Assembly: GCF_964340395.1 (NCBI RefSeq)
Contig: NC_135571.1
Coordinates: 12,006,440 to 12,056,439 of the forward strand
Length of the DNA: 50,000 nt
Source of the DNA: Glandiceps talaboti
Lineage: Eukaryota; Hemichordata; Enteropneusta; Spengelidae
Direction of reading: 5' to 3'
Shown here: positions 28,778 to 42,500 of the stretch, one piece after another
Position numbering within the stretch: position 1 is the first letter of the stretch
Layout: each line of letters opens with the position of its first letter
Notes under the pieces: model-generated
Seen by the model: the letters and a program-made list of their open reading frames with translations, nothing else
Databases searched by the model: none
Told to the model about the DNA's origin: nothing
Made by a program: the position numbers and the translations under genes

Positions 28778-29016
28778 GGTGGCCATATGGGTGAGGATTT
28801 TGGATTTTTAATTGATCATGGCTTCCTTACTTGACAAATCAGTGTGTAAAATATTTGTTATTATATATACAATAACAATTTAATTCATTTGTTAATTTTT
28901 GAGTTTTTTGAGTTACAAATAAGAACTTGATATGTGTTGTGATTTTCAAGTAGGAAGCTATGATAAAATTGTTTAATAAGTTAAAAGTCCAAAGTAAATA
29001 GCTCATCCATTTGACC
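28778..29016. mobile_element. Inverted-repeat element family E, copy 3 (near complete)
   Basis: The left end GGCCATATGGGTGAGGATTT and GATTTTTAATTGATCATGGC pair with the right end AGCTATGATAAAATTG ... AGCTCATCCATTTGACC. The interior ACAATAAC and GAGTTACAAATAAGAACTTG blocks match copies 1 and 2. At 239 bp this probably reflects the uninterrupted family length. Confidence 0.65.
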
Positions 29017-29090
29017 TTGTTAATGCAGTAACTAAACGATATTGTAGTAAGTAAACATCATTCAGGTAGTCAAAGCATTGATATAAGTGC

Positions 29091-29431
29091 TGACATCAGA
29101 CCGTAGACGAATGGAACTTGTTACAACGAGGAAAGTAAACATTAGATTAATAACACTTGGCATAGCATACTTGTATTACATTTCATGGTTTGATAAGAAC
29201 AGTTTTATGGCCTCTTTATGTGTACATGAAATGCCAGGGAAACTGGAAATTTGTTTGTGAATGTGAACTATTATGTAAAGTGGCCATAAAACTGTTCTTA
29301 TCAAATGATGGAATGTAATACAAGTCTCTGCACTTCCAACATGCTGTGCCAAGTGTTATTACCGGTAATCCAATTCAGTTGTCTGCTTTCCATGTTTCTA
29401 AATTCGTCCATTCGTCCACAGTCTGATGTCT
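29091..29431. repeat. Long imperfect inverted repeat, first of two
   Basis: Left arm 29091-29212 pairs with right arm 29281-29431. Paired blocks are CTTGTATTACATT with AATGTAATACAAG, TTTGATAAGAACAGTTTTAT with ATAAAACTGTTCTTATCAAA, and TAACACTTGGCA with TGCCAAGTGTTA. The loop is about 70 bp. Confidence 0.8.
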
Positions 29432-29498
29432 GGAGTTATAGAGAACATTTTGAGACACTGTTTTGTCAGTGTAGATCAGATTGATATAATACAATATT

Positions 29499-29947
29499 GT
29501 TCAACCAACTGTACCTATTAGCCTGTCTCAAGCTGTGCTAAAACTACCTACTGTAGCAGCAAGTTTCTCTATTGATCACAGTGTAATCTTTCATTCCCTG
29601 ATGTTTAATTGTAAACAAATTGTTGATAAGACCAAGGCTGGTTAGTCACTACACAGATTACATGACACATATATACTCACTGACTTCACTCAGACGGTAA
29701 ACAAACAACTCCAACATTTGATGTTAAATAGCAACTAGAACACAATACTACATTGCAACTTTAAATTTGTTTGTTTTTCCAGATTAGATATCCCACAGTG
29801 TCCACTACCCTGAAGACTTTGGTGAAATGTATGCTAATTCAACATCAGGGAGTGAAAAATTACACTGTGATCAATAGAGAAACTCACTCCTAGTAGGTAG
29901 TTTTAGCACAGCTTGAGAAAGACTAATTGATACAGTTGGTCGAACAT
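29499..29947. repeat. Long imperfect inverted repeat, second of two
   Basis: Left arm 29499-29612 pairs with right arm 29833-29947. Paired blocks are CTCAAGCTGTGCTAAAACTA with TAGTTTTAGCACAGCTTGAG and TCTCTATTGATCACAGTGTA with TACACTGTGATCAATAGAGA. The 220-bp centre has no coding signal. Likely a fold-back element. Confidence 0.85.
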
Positions 29948-31622
29948 TTATTTAATATAGCCAGCCTAGAATGACCATGTACATAATTCACATTTTATAG
30001 ATTTCTGATGCATTATCAGACATTGGATAGTATAAACAAGTGTGGTACATACAGAAAATGCTTTAATTTGGTGTAATGGGTAAACATTGTTCATGCAGTC
30101 AATTGACTGAAAAAAGGATAATTCTAATGAACGGTTCGTAATAACTACACTTTAGGTTAGAGTACGAGGGAAGTTTTATCGTTGAATTCATTTGTACAGT
30201 TAATTATTATGACTCGATGTAATCTTGTACAGATGAATAAATCAATTATACTTATGTGTGTGTGTCATTTTTTTGGTACAAATTACGAACTGAACACTCT
30301 AAACAAAACAAAACAAAACTTAACTGAAATAAACTGCACACTAACTCTCGACAAATTAAACGAGCTCACACACAGACTGACAGACACAGACAGACAAACA
30401 CATGGGTGCGCGCGCGTGCACACACACACACACACACACACACGCACCTTACCATGGAGTGTTGTTCGTGCTCCAGTTTGAGTCCCTGTTCTTTGCTCTC
30501 CTCGTATTTCACATTTATGTATATAATTCATGGAAATAAGAATGTTAACTAATTTTGTATATTGATATTGTTACGGTAATATATTAAGATGAAATGATAT
30601 TGAACCTTATTATATCACATTCATCAACACGAATTCAATGCCAGCAATCAATTAATTCTCCGTTCTATTGCAGCTAGCTGTAACAGTTGCAGGCCATTGC
30701 TGACTGATCTAAGTACAATCATTGTATTGTTATTTCCATGGTGACTTTTAACAGTCATTGTTATTCCACAGCATAATGTGTATGATCTGCACTTTCTACA
30801 CAGGCTGATTCTTATTGATAAAGAATGGACAAGTTTCAACAGGTTTCTATTCAGCGTACACAAAACAAACCATAAATACAGAAATCTCAAATCACTCGCT
30901 CTCAGTCTGTCCGTCTAAATAATCTTGTATATCGCCTTTTAAATAGAGATAATATATATAACTTTATTTAAATCTGTATTTACACAAACCTTTATATCTC
31001 TTTAACTTGTTGCATGGTAGAGTATAGTTACTGCTTTTTGGTGCCTTTAATATAGTTAATATTATACTAACCTCCACAGTTAGGATTACCTTAATTGTTA
31101 TTTTTTCTTCACATCTTTCAACTTGTTTGATTAATGGTTTCCTGTTTATAATTGTAAGTAGATTCTTAATAAGGTTTAAATTATCCTCGGGGATTATCCC
31201 TTTATCCTTTAAGCTGTGTAAGATATCTATAAGTTTTTAAGCCCTTCAAGTTCCTTCTTTGGTATTTGATCACTTCTTAGACAACTCCGGATCACTTCTA
31301 CTTCATCCTTACATAAGTTGTTATCCAGTTCATTAAAAAGTTCATTCAAGGCAGCTGTTCTACCACTCATCATTCATTTTCTCCACAGCCTACAAGTGAC
31401 ATTCAGCATGAAGTACAACCGTCACACAAAGTCCAATCATTGCAGGTCAGAACCTTGCTAGTTTGAACAAGGGAAGAACAGAAAAATCTGAATAATAGTA
31501 TTGTATTATATGTCAATAAGTCTTCTCAACCTTTAAGGTGAAAAAAATTTACAACATGACGTGCTTCGGACAAATGCAATGTTTAGAGAATGTTTTCGTC
31601 ACAGATTTGGAATTACAAGGCA
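29948..31622. other. Non-coding, nothing recognised apart from simple repeats
   Basis: AT-rich sequence with a (CA)n tract with CG steps at about 30366-30443. No gene or transposon was recognised. Confidence 0.4.
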
Positions 31623-31623
31623 T

Positions 31624-31722
31624 AGATAGATAGATAGATAGATAGGTAGGTAGATAGATAGATAGATAGATAGACATATAGATAGATAGATAGATAGACA
31701 GACTGATAGATAGATAGATAGC
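31624..31722. repeat. (GATA)n microsatellite
   Basis: GATA/TAGA tetranucleotides with occasional GGTA and GACA variants. Confidence 0.95.
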
Positions 31723-31856
31723 TGGTATTGCACTGTATTTTAGAATAGCACACTTGCACACATGTATATCTTATCAATGCAAGATAACTTGTCCTTTGGT
31801 ATTGGCTTAAGCTTGTACATATAGATCGTTCTCGGTACCCTAGAGGTGCCAATGGA

Positions 31857-32333
31857 ATGTTAAAGAAATCAGATAAGGCAGGTGAAACCACTTGGGCTAC
31901 AAAAATTAAAGACCTCTTGTTTAAGTGTGGCTTTGGTTATGCATGGTTTGAGCAACAGGTTGGAAATGTTGAATTATTTATGACTATATTTCACCAAAGA
32001 TTAACTGATTGTTATCAAGAGTGGCACGATATAATCAATGAATCCCAAGACTCAGGTTTAATGCGACATTTAAGTCTCAACTAGAACTGAATTATATTTA
32101 CAAAGTATCCATATATCCAGGTATAAAATAGCATTAGCTAAATTCTATTGTCCAAATCATACTTTAGCTATTGAGACTGGAAGACATGTCGGTAAAGCTA
32201 TCACGGACAGAACATGTATTTTTTGTGAAAATGAAGGTCCAAATGTTCTTGAAGATGAAGTACATGTTTTGTTATTTTGTCCTTTATACCTGTCTCTTAG
32301 AAAGGAACTAATACCAAATTATTTCATACAGTA
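31857..32333 (+). pseudogene. Broken C-terminal end of a LINE ORF2-like protein
   Basis: A first open stretch (LLFKCGFGYAWFEQQVGN, then TDCYQEWHDIINES) is followed, after frame changes near 32060-32115, by RYKIALAKFYCPNHTLAIET and RTCIFCENEG. It ends EDEVHVLLFCPLYLSLRKEL and TAA. The Cys-x2-Cys ... EDExH ... Cys-Pro pattern after a reverse-transcriptase C-terminal region is typical of non-LTR retrotransposon ORF2 ends in animals. At least one frameshift, and probably two, and the lack of any upstream RT domain show that it is dead and 5'-truncated. The clade cannot be assigned. Confidence 0.6.
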
Positions 32334-32426
32334 ACCAACACGAGATAAAGCAATAACCTTACTTTCGACCGGCAATCAACTTACACTTTTTCATTTTGTC
32401 TAGCTTTGTATTTAAAGCGTTCTTAC

Positions 32427-33342
<916 letters not shown>

Positions 33343-33500
33343 ACACATGCATGTATTTACTTTATTCATTTACAATGATAATTTCATTTTCCGATAATAT
33401 ATTATTATAAAATGTAAGTACAATTCCGTGATGATTGGGCACTGAATTAAACGCTCCTGCTGTTGCTTCGCCATCCTGAGAAAAGCGAAGGTAAGTGTAG
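33343..33500. other. Left flank of the satellite array
   Basis: Unique AT-rich sequence ending in a small hairpin, CTTCGC ... GCGAAG (about 33468-33490), just before the first unit. Confidence 0.5.
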
Positions 33501-36500
33501 GGTCAACTGTAGAGGCAGTATACATCGCCAAAAGTCGATTTCTTCACAAAGGTCAAAAAAGGCGAAATTGGGGCCGTTTGGACTGCAAAAACGACTTATT
33601 GCGTAATAGTTGAAAAATGCGACTTTTTTGTGTGTAACCGATAATAACGTGTCCAGGACCAAACCAAATCGTCTCTTTTACGTTTCATAACATCAAACAT
33701 GTAATTTAGAGTGGTTTTTGAAAAATTAAAATCAATATTTCTGAAAATATTAATACAAAAATTAATAAAAGGTGCCATACTTTCGTTATAAACTTAAATT
33801 CAAGATTTATTACAACACACAACACTTTGATTTACGCATTTATAATGATAGGTCAACTGTAGAGGGCAGTATTCATCATTAATTTGCATTTAAAGTCGAT
33901 TTTCACACAAAGCTCAAAAAAGGCGAAATTGAGACCGTTTGGACTGCAAAAACGACTTATTGCGTAATAGTTGAAAAATGCGACTTTTTTGTGTGTAAAC
34001 GATAATAACGTGTCCAGGACCAAACCAAATCGTCTCTTTTACGTTTCATAACATCAAACATGTAATTTAGAGTGGTTTTTGAAAAATGAAAATCAATATT
34101 TCTGAAAATATTAATACAAAAATTAATAAAAAGTGCCATACTTTCGTTATAAACTTAAATTCAAGATTTCTTACAACACACAACACTTTGATTTATGCAT
34201 TTATAATGATAGGTCAACTGTAGAGGGCAGTATTCATCACTAATTTGCATTTAAAGTCGATTTTCACACAAAGCTCAAAAAAGGCGAAATTGAGACCGTT
34301 TGGACTGCAAAAACGACTTATTGCGTAATAGTTGAAAAATGCGACTTTTTTGTGTGTAAACGATAATAACGTGTCCAGGATCAAACCAAATCGTCTCTTT
34401 TACGTTTCATAACATCAAACATGTAATTTAGAGTGGTTTTTGAAAAATTAAAATCAATATTTCTGAAAATATTAATACAAAAATTAATAAAAAGTGCCAT
34501 ACTTTCGTTATAAACTTAAATTCAAGATTTCTTACAACACACAACACTTTGATTTATGCATTTATAATGATAGGTCAACTGTAGAGGGCAGTATTCATCA
34601 TTAATTTGCATTTAAAGTCGATTTTCACACAAAGCTCAAAAAAGGCGAAATTGAGACCGTTTGGACTGCAAAAACGACTTATTGCGTAATAGTTGAAAAA
34701 TGCGACTTTTTTGTGTGTAAACGATAATAACGTGTCCAGGACCAAACCAAATCGTCTCTTTTACGTTTCATAACATCAAACATGTAATTTAGAGTGGTTT
34801 TTGAAAAATTAAAATCAATATTTCTGAAAATATTAATACAAAAATTAATAAAAAGTGCCATACTTTCGTTATAAACTTAAATTCAAGATTTCTTACAACA
34901 CACAACACTTTGATTTATGCATTTATAATGATAGGTCAACTGTAGAGGGCAGTATTCATCACTAATTTGCATTTAAAGTAGATTTTTACACAAAGCTCAA
35001 AAAAGGCGAAATTGAGACCGTTTGGACTGCAAAAACGACTTATTGCGTAATAGTTGAAAAATGCGACTTTTTTGTGTGTAAACGATAATAACGTGTCCAG
35101 GACCAAACCAAATCGTCTCTTTTACGTTTCATAACATCAAACATGTAATTTAGAGTGGTTTTTGAAAAATTAAAATCAATATTTCTGAAAATATTAATAC
35201 AAAAATTAATAAAAAGTGCCATACTTTCGTTATAAACTTAAATTCAAGATTTCTTACAACACACAACACTTTGATTTATGCATTTATAATGATAGGTCAA
35301 CTGTAGAGGGCAGTATTCATCACTAATTTGCATTTAAAGTCGATTTTTACACAAAGCTCAAAAAAGGCGAAATTGAGACCGTTTGGACTGCAAAAACGAC
35401 TTATTGCGTAATAGTTGAAAAATGCGACTTTTTTGTGTGTAAACGATAATAACGTGTCCAGGACCAAACCAAATCGTCTCTTTTACGTTTCATAACATCA
35501 AACATGTAATTTAGAGTGGTTTTTGAAAAATTAAAATCAATATTTCTGAAAATATTAATACAAAAATTAATAAAAAGTGCCATACTTTCGTTATAAACTT
35601 AAATTCAAGATTTCTTACAACACACAACACTTTGATTTATGCATTTATAATGATAGGTCAACTGTAGAGGGCAGTATTCATCATTAATTTGCATTTAAAG
35701 TCGATTTTCACACAAAGCTCAAAAAAGGCGAAATTGAGACCGTTTGGACTGCAAAAACGACTTATTGCGTAATAGTTGAAAAATGCGACTTTTTTGTGTG
35801 TAAACGATAATAACGTGTCCAGGACCAAACCAAATCGTCTCTTTTACGTTTCATAACATCAAACATGTAATTTAGAGTGGTTTTTGAAAAATGAAAATCA
35901 ATATTTCTGAAAATATTAATACAAAAATTAATAAAAAGTGCCATACTTTCGTTATAAACTTAAATTCAAGATTTCTTACAACACACAACACTTTGATTTA
36001 TGCATTTATAATGATAGGTCAACTGTAGAGGGCAGTATTCATCACTAATTTGCATTTAAAGTCGATTTTCACACAAAGCTCAAAAAAGGCGAAATTGAGA
36101 CCGTTTGGACTGCAAAAACGACTTATTGCGTAATAGTTGAAAAATGCGACTTTTTTGTGTGTAAACGATAATAACGTGTCCAGGACCAAACCAAATCGTC
36201 TCTTTTACGTTTCATAACATCAAACATGTAATTTAGAGTGGTTTTTGAAAAATTAAAATCAATATTTCTGAAAATATTAATACAAAAATTAATAAAAAGT
36301 GCCATACTTTCGTTATAAACTTAAATTCAAGATTTCTTACAACACACAACACTTTGATTTATGCATTTATAATGATAGGTCAACTGTAGAGGGCAGTATT
36401 CATCATTAATTTGCATTTAAAGTCGATTTTTACACAAAGCTCAAAAAAGGCGAAATTGAGACCGTTTGGACTGCAAAAACGACTTATTGCGTAATAGTTG

Positions 36501-39500
36501 AAAAATGCGACTTTTTTGTGTGTAAACGATAATAACGTGTCCAGGACCAAACCAAATCGTCTCTTTTACGTTTCATAACATCAAACATGTAATTTAGAGT
36601 GGTTTTTGAAAAATGAAAATCAATATTTCTGAAAATATTAATACAAAAATTAATAAAAAGTGCCATACTTTCGTTATAAACTTATATTCAAGATTTCTTA
36701 CAACACACAACACTTTGATTTATGCATTTATAATGATAGGTCAACTGTAGAGGGCAGTATTCATCATTAATTTGCATTTAAAGTCGATTTTTACACAAAG
36801 CTCAAAAAAGGCGAAATTGAGACCGTTTGGACTGCAAAAACGACTTATTGCGTAATAGTTGAAAAATGCGACTTTTTTGTGTGTAAACGATAATAACGTG
36901 TCCAGGACCAAACCAAATCGTCTCTTTTACGTTTCATAACATCAAACATGTAATTTAGAGTGGTTTTTGAAAAATGAAAATCAATATTTCTGAAAATATT
37001 AATACAAAAATTAATAAAAAGTGCCATACTTTCGTTATAAACTTATATTCAAGATTTCTTACAACACACAACACTTTGATTTATGCATTTATAATGATAG
37101 GTCAACTGTAGAGGGCAGTATTCATCATTAATTTGCATTTAAAGTCGATTTTTACACAAAGCTCAAAAAAGGCGAAATTGAGACCGTTTGGACTGCAAAA
37201 ACGACTTATTGCGTAATAGTTGAAAAATGCGACTTTTTTGTGTGTAAACGATAATAACGTGTCCAGGACCAAACCAAATCGTCTCTTTTACGTTTCATAA
37301 CATCAAACATGTAATTTAGAGTGGTTTTTGAAAAATTAAAATCAATATTTCTGAAAATATTAATACAAAAATTAATAAAAAGTGCCATACTTTCGTTATA
37401 AACTTAAATTCAAGATTTCTTACAACACACAACACTTTGATTTATGCATTTAAAATGATAGGTCAACTGCAGAGGGCAGTATTCATCACTAATTTGCATT
37501 TAAAGTCGATTTTTACACAAAGCTCAAAAAAGGCGAAATTTAGACCGTTTGGACTGCAAAAACGACTTATTGCGTAATAGTTGAAAAATGCGACTTTTTT
37601 GTGTGTAAACGATAATAACGTCTCCAGGACCAAACCAAATCGTCTCTTTTACGTTTCATAACATCAAACATGTAATTTAGAGTGGTTTTTGAAAAATGAA
37701 AATCAATATTTCTGAAAATATTAATACAAAAATTAATAAAAAGTGCCATACTTTCGTTATAAACTTAAATTCAAGATTTCTTACAACACACAACACTTTG
37801 ATTTATGCATTTATAATGATAGGTCAACTGTAGAGGGCAGTATTCATCATTAATTTGCATTTAAAGTCGATTTTTACACAAAGCTCAAAAAAGGCGAAAT
37901 TGAGACCGTTTGGACTGCAAAAACGACTTATTGCGTAATAGTTGAAAAATGCGACTTTTTTGTGTGTAAACGATAATAACGTGTCCAGGACCAAACCAAA
38001 TCGTCTCTTTTACGTTTCATAACATCAAACATGTAATTTAGAGTGGTTTTTGAAAAATGAAAATCAATATTTCTGAAAATATTAATACAAAAATTAATAA
38101 AAAGTGCCATACTTTCGTTATAAACTTAAATTCAAGATTTCTTACAACACACAACACTTTGATTTATGCATTTATAATGATAGGTCAACTGTAGAGGGCA
38201 GTATTCATCATTAATTTGCATTTAAAGTCGATTTTTACACAAAGCTCAAAAAAGGCGAAATTGAGACCGTTTGGACTGCAAAAACGACTTATTGCGTAAT
38301 AGTTGAAAAATGCGACTTTTTTGTGTGTAAACGATAATAACGTGTCCAGGACCAAACCAAATCGTCTCTTTTACGTTTCATAACATCAAACATGTAATTT
38401 AGAGTGGTTTTTGAAAAATGAAAATCAATATTTCTGAAAATATTAATACAAAAATTAATAAAAAGTGCCATACTTTCGTTATAAACTTAAATTCAAGATT
38501 TCTTACAACACACAACACTTTGATTTATGCATTTATAATGATAGGTCAACTGTAGAGGGCAGTATTCATCATTAATTTGCATTTAAAGTCGATTTTTACA
38601 CAAAGCTCAAAAAAGGCGAAATTGAGACCGTTTGGACTGCAAAAACGACTTATTGCGTAATAGTTGAAAAACGCGACTTTTTTGTGTGTAACCGATAATA
38701 ACGTGTCCAGGACCAAACCAAATCGTCTCTTTTACGTTTCATAACATCAAACATGTAATTTAGAGTGGTTTTTGAAAAATTAAAATCAATATTTCTGAAA
38801 ATATTAATACAAAAATTAATAAAAAGTGCCATACTTTCGTTATAAACTTAAATTCAAGATTTCTTACAACACACAACACTTTGATTTATGCATTTATAAT
38901 GATAGGTCAACTGTAGAGGGCAGTATTCATCACTAATTTGCATTTAAAGTCGATTTTTACACAAAGCTCAAAAAAGGCGAAATTGAGACCGTTTGGACTG
39001 CAAAAACGACTTATTGCGTAATAGTTGAAAAATGCGACTTTTTTGTGTGTAAACGATAATAACGTGTCCAGGACCAAACCAAATCGTCTCTTTTACGTTT
39101 CATAACATCAAACATGTAATTTAGAGTGGTTTTTGAAAAATGAAAATCAATATTTCTGAAAATATTAATACAAAAATTAATAAAAAGTGCCATACTTTCG
39201 TTATAAACTTAAATTCAAGATTTCTTACAACACACAACACTTTGATTTATGCATTTATAATGATAGGTCAACTGTAGAGGGCAGTATTCATCATTAATTT
39301 GCATTTAAAGTCGATTTTCACACAAAGCTCAAAAAAGGCGAAATTGAGACCGTTTGGACTGCAAAAACGACTTATTGCGTAATAGTTGAAAAATGCGACT
39401 TTTTTGTGTGTAAACGATAATAACGTGTCCAGGACCAAACCAAATCGTCTCTTTTACGTTTCATAACATCAAACATGTAATTTAGAGTGGTTTTTGAAAA

Positions 39501-42500
39501 ATTAAAATCAATATTTCTGAAAATATTAATACAAAAATTAATAAAAAGTGCCATACTTTCGTTATAAACTTAAATTCAAGATTTCTTACAACACACAACA
39601 CTTTGATTTATGCATTTATAATGATAGGTCAACTGTAGAGGGCAGTATTCATCACTAATTTGCATTTAAAGTCGATTTTCACACAAAGCTCAAAAAAGGC
39701 GAAATTGAGACCGTTTGGACTGCAAAAACGACTTATTGCGTAATAGTTGAAAAACGCGAATTTTTTGTGTGTAACCGATAATAACGTGTCCAGGACCAAA
39801 CCAAATCGTCTCTTTTACGTTTCATAACATCAAACATGTAATTTAGAGTGGTTTTTGAAAAATTAAAATCAATATTTCTGAAAATATTAATACAAAAATT
39901 AATAAAAAGTGCCATACTTTCGTTATAAACTTAAATTCAAGATTTCTTACAACACACAACACTTTGATTTATGCATTTATAATGATAGGTCAACTGTAGA
40001 GGGCAGTATTCATCATTAATTTGCATTTAAAGTCGATTTTTACACAAAGCTCAAAAAAGGCGAAATTGAGACCGTTTGGACTGCAAAAACGACTTATTGC
40101 GTAATAGTTGAAAAATGCGACTTTTTTGTGTGTAAACGATAATAACGTGTCCAGGACCAAACCAAATCGTCTCTTTTACGTTTCATAACATCAAACATGT
40201 AATTTAGAGTGGTTTTTGAAAAATTAAAATCAATATTTCTGAAAATATTAATACAAAAATTAATAAAAAGTGCCATACTTTCGTTATAAACTTAAATTCA
40301 AGATTTCTTACAACACACAACACTTTGATTTATGCATTTATAATGATAGGTCAACTGTAGAGGGCAGTATTCATCATTAATTTGCATTTAAAGTCGATTT
40401 TCACACAAAGCTCAAAAAAGGCGAAATTGAGACCGTTTGGACTGCAAAAACGACTTATTGCGTAATAGTTGAAAAATGCGACTTTTTTGTGTGTAAACGA
40501 TAATAACGTGTCCAGGACCAAACCAAATCGTCTCTTTTACGTTTCATAACATCAAACATGTAATTTAGAGTGGTTTTTGAAAAATTAAAATCAATATTTC
40601 TGAAAATATTAATACAAAAATTAATAAAAAGTGCCATACTTTCGTTATAAACTTAAATTCAAGATTTCTTACAACACACAACACTTTGATTTATGCATTT
40701 ATAATGATAGGTCAACTGTAGAGGGCAGTATTCATCACTAATTTGCATTTAAAGTCGATTTTCACACAAAGCTCAAAAAAGGCGAAATTGAGACCGTTTG
40801 GACTGCAAAAACGACTTATTGCGTAATAGTTGAAAAATGCGACTTTTTTGTGTGTAAACGATAATAACGTGTCCAGGACCAAACCAAATCGTCTCTTTTA
40901 CGTTTCATAACATCAAACATGTAATTTAGAGTGGTTTTTGAAAAATGAAAATCAATATTTCTGAAAATATTAATACAAAAATTAATAAAAAGTGCCATAC
41001 TTTCGTTATAAACTTAAATTCAAGATTTCTTACAACACACAACACTTTGATTTATGCATTTATAATGATAGGTCAACTGTAGAGGGCAGTATTCATCATT
41101 AATTTGCATTTAAAGTCGATTTTTACACAAAGCTCAAAAAAGGCGAAATTGAGACCGTTTGGACTGCAAAAACGACTTATTGCGTAATAGTTGAAAAATG
41201 CGACTTTTTTGTGTGTAAACGATAATAACGTGTCCAGGACCAAACCAAATCGTCTCTTTTACGTTTCATAACATCAAACATGTAATTTAGAGTGGTTTTT
41301 GAAAAATGAAAATCAATATTTCTGAAAATATTAATACAAAAATTAATAAAAAGTGCCATACTTTCGTTATAAACTTATATTCAAGATTTCTTACAACACA
41401 CAACACTTTGATTTATGCATTTATAATGATAGGTCAACTGTAGAGGGCAGTATTCATCATTAATTTGCATTTAAAGTCGATTTTTACACAAAGCTCAAAA
41501 AAGGCGAAATTGAGACCGTTTGGACTGCAAAAACGACTTATTGCGTAATAGTTGAAAAATGCGACTTTTTTGTGTGTAAACGATAATAACGTGTCCAGGA
41601 CCAAACCAAATCGTCTCTTTTACGTTTCATAACATCAAACATGTAATTTAGAGTGGTTTTTGAAAAATGAAAATCAATATTTCTGAAAATATTAATACAA
41701 AAATTAATAAAAAGTGCCATACTTTCGTTATAAACTTAAATTCAAGATTTCTTACAACACACAACACTTTGATTTATGCATTTATAATGATAGGTCAACT
41801 GTAGAGGGCAGTATTCATCACTAATTTGCATTTAAAGTCGATTTTCACACAAAGCTCAAAAAAGGCGAAATTGAGACCGTTTGGACTGCAAAAACGACTT
41901 ATTGCGTAATAGTTGAAAAATGCGACTTTTTTGTGTGTAAACGATAATAACGTGTCCAGGACCAAACCAAATCGTCTCTTTTACGTTTCATAACATCAAA
42001 CATGTAATTTAGAGTGGTTTTTGAAAAATTAAAATCAATATTTCTGAAAATATTAATACAAAAATTAATAAAAAGTGCCATACTTTCGTTATAAACTTAA
42101 ATTCAAGATTTCTTACAACACACAACACTTTGATTTATGCATTTATAATGATAGGTCAACTGTAGAGGGCAGTATTCATCACTAATTTGCATTTAAAGTC
42201 GATTTTTACACAAAGCTCAAAAAAGGCGAAATTGAGACCGTTTGGACTGCAAAAACGACTTATTGCGTAATAGTTGAAAAATGCGACTTTTTTGTGTGTA
42301 AACGATAATAACGTGTCCAGGACCAAACCAAATCGTCTCTTTTACGTTTCATAACATCAAACATGTAATTTAGAGTGGTTTTTGAAAAATGAAAATCAAT
42401 ATTTCTGAAAATATTAATACAAAAATTAATAAAAAGTGCCATACTTTCGTTATAAACTTAAATTCAAGATTTCTTACAACACACAACACTTTGATTTATG

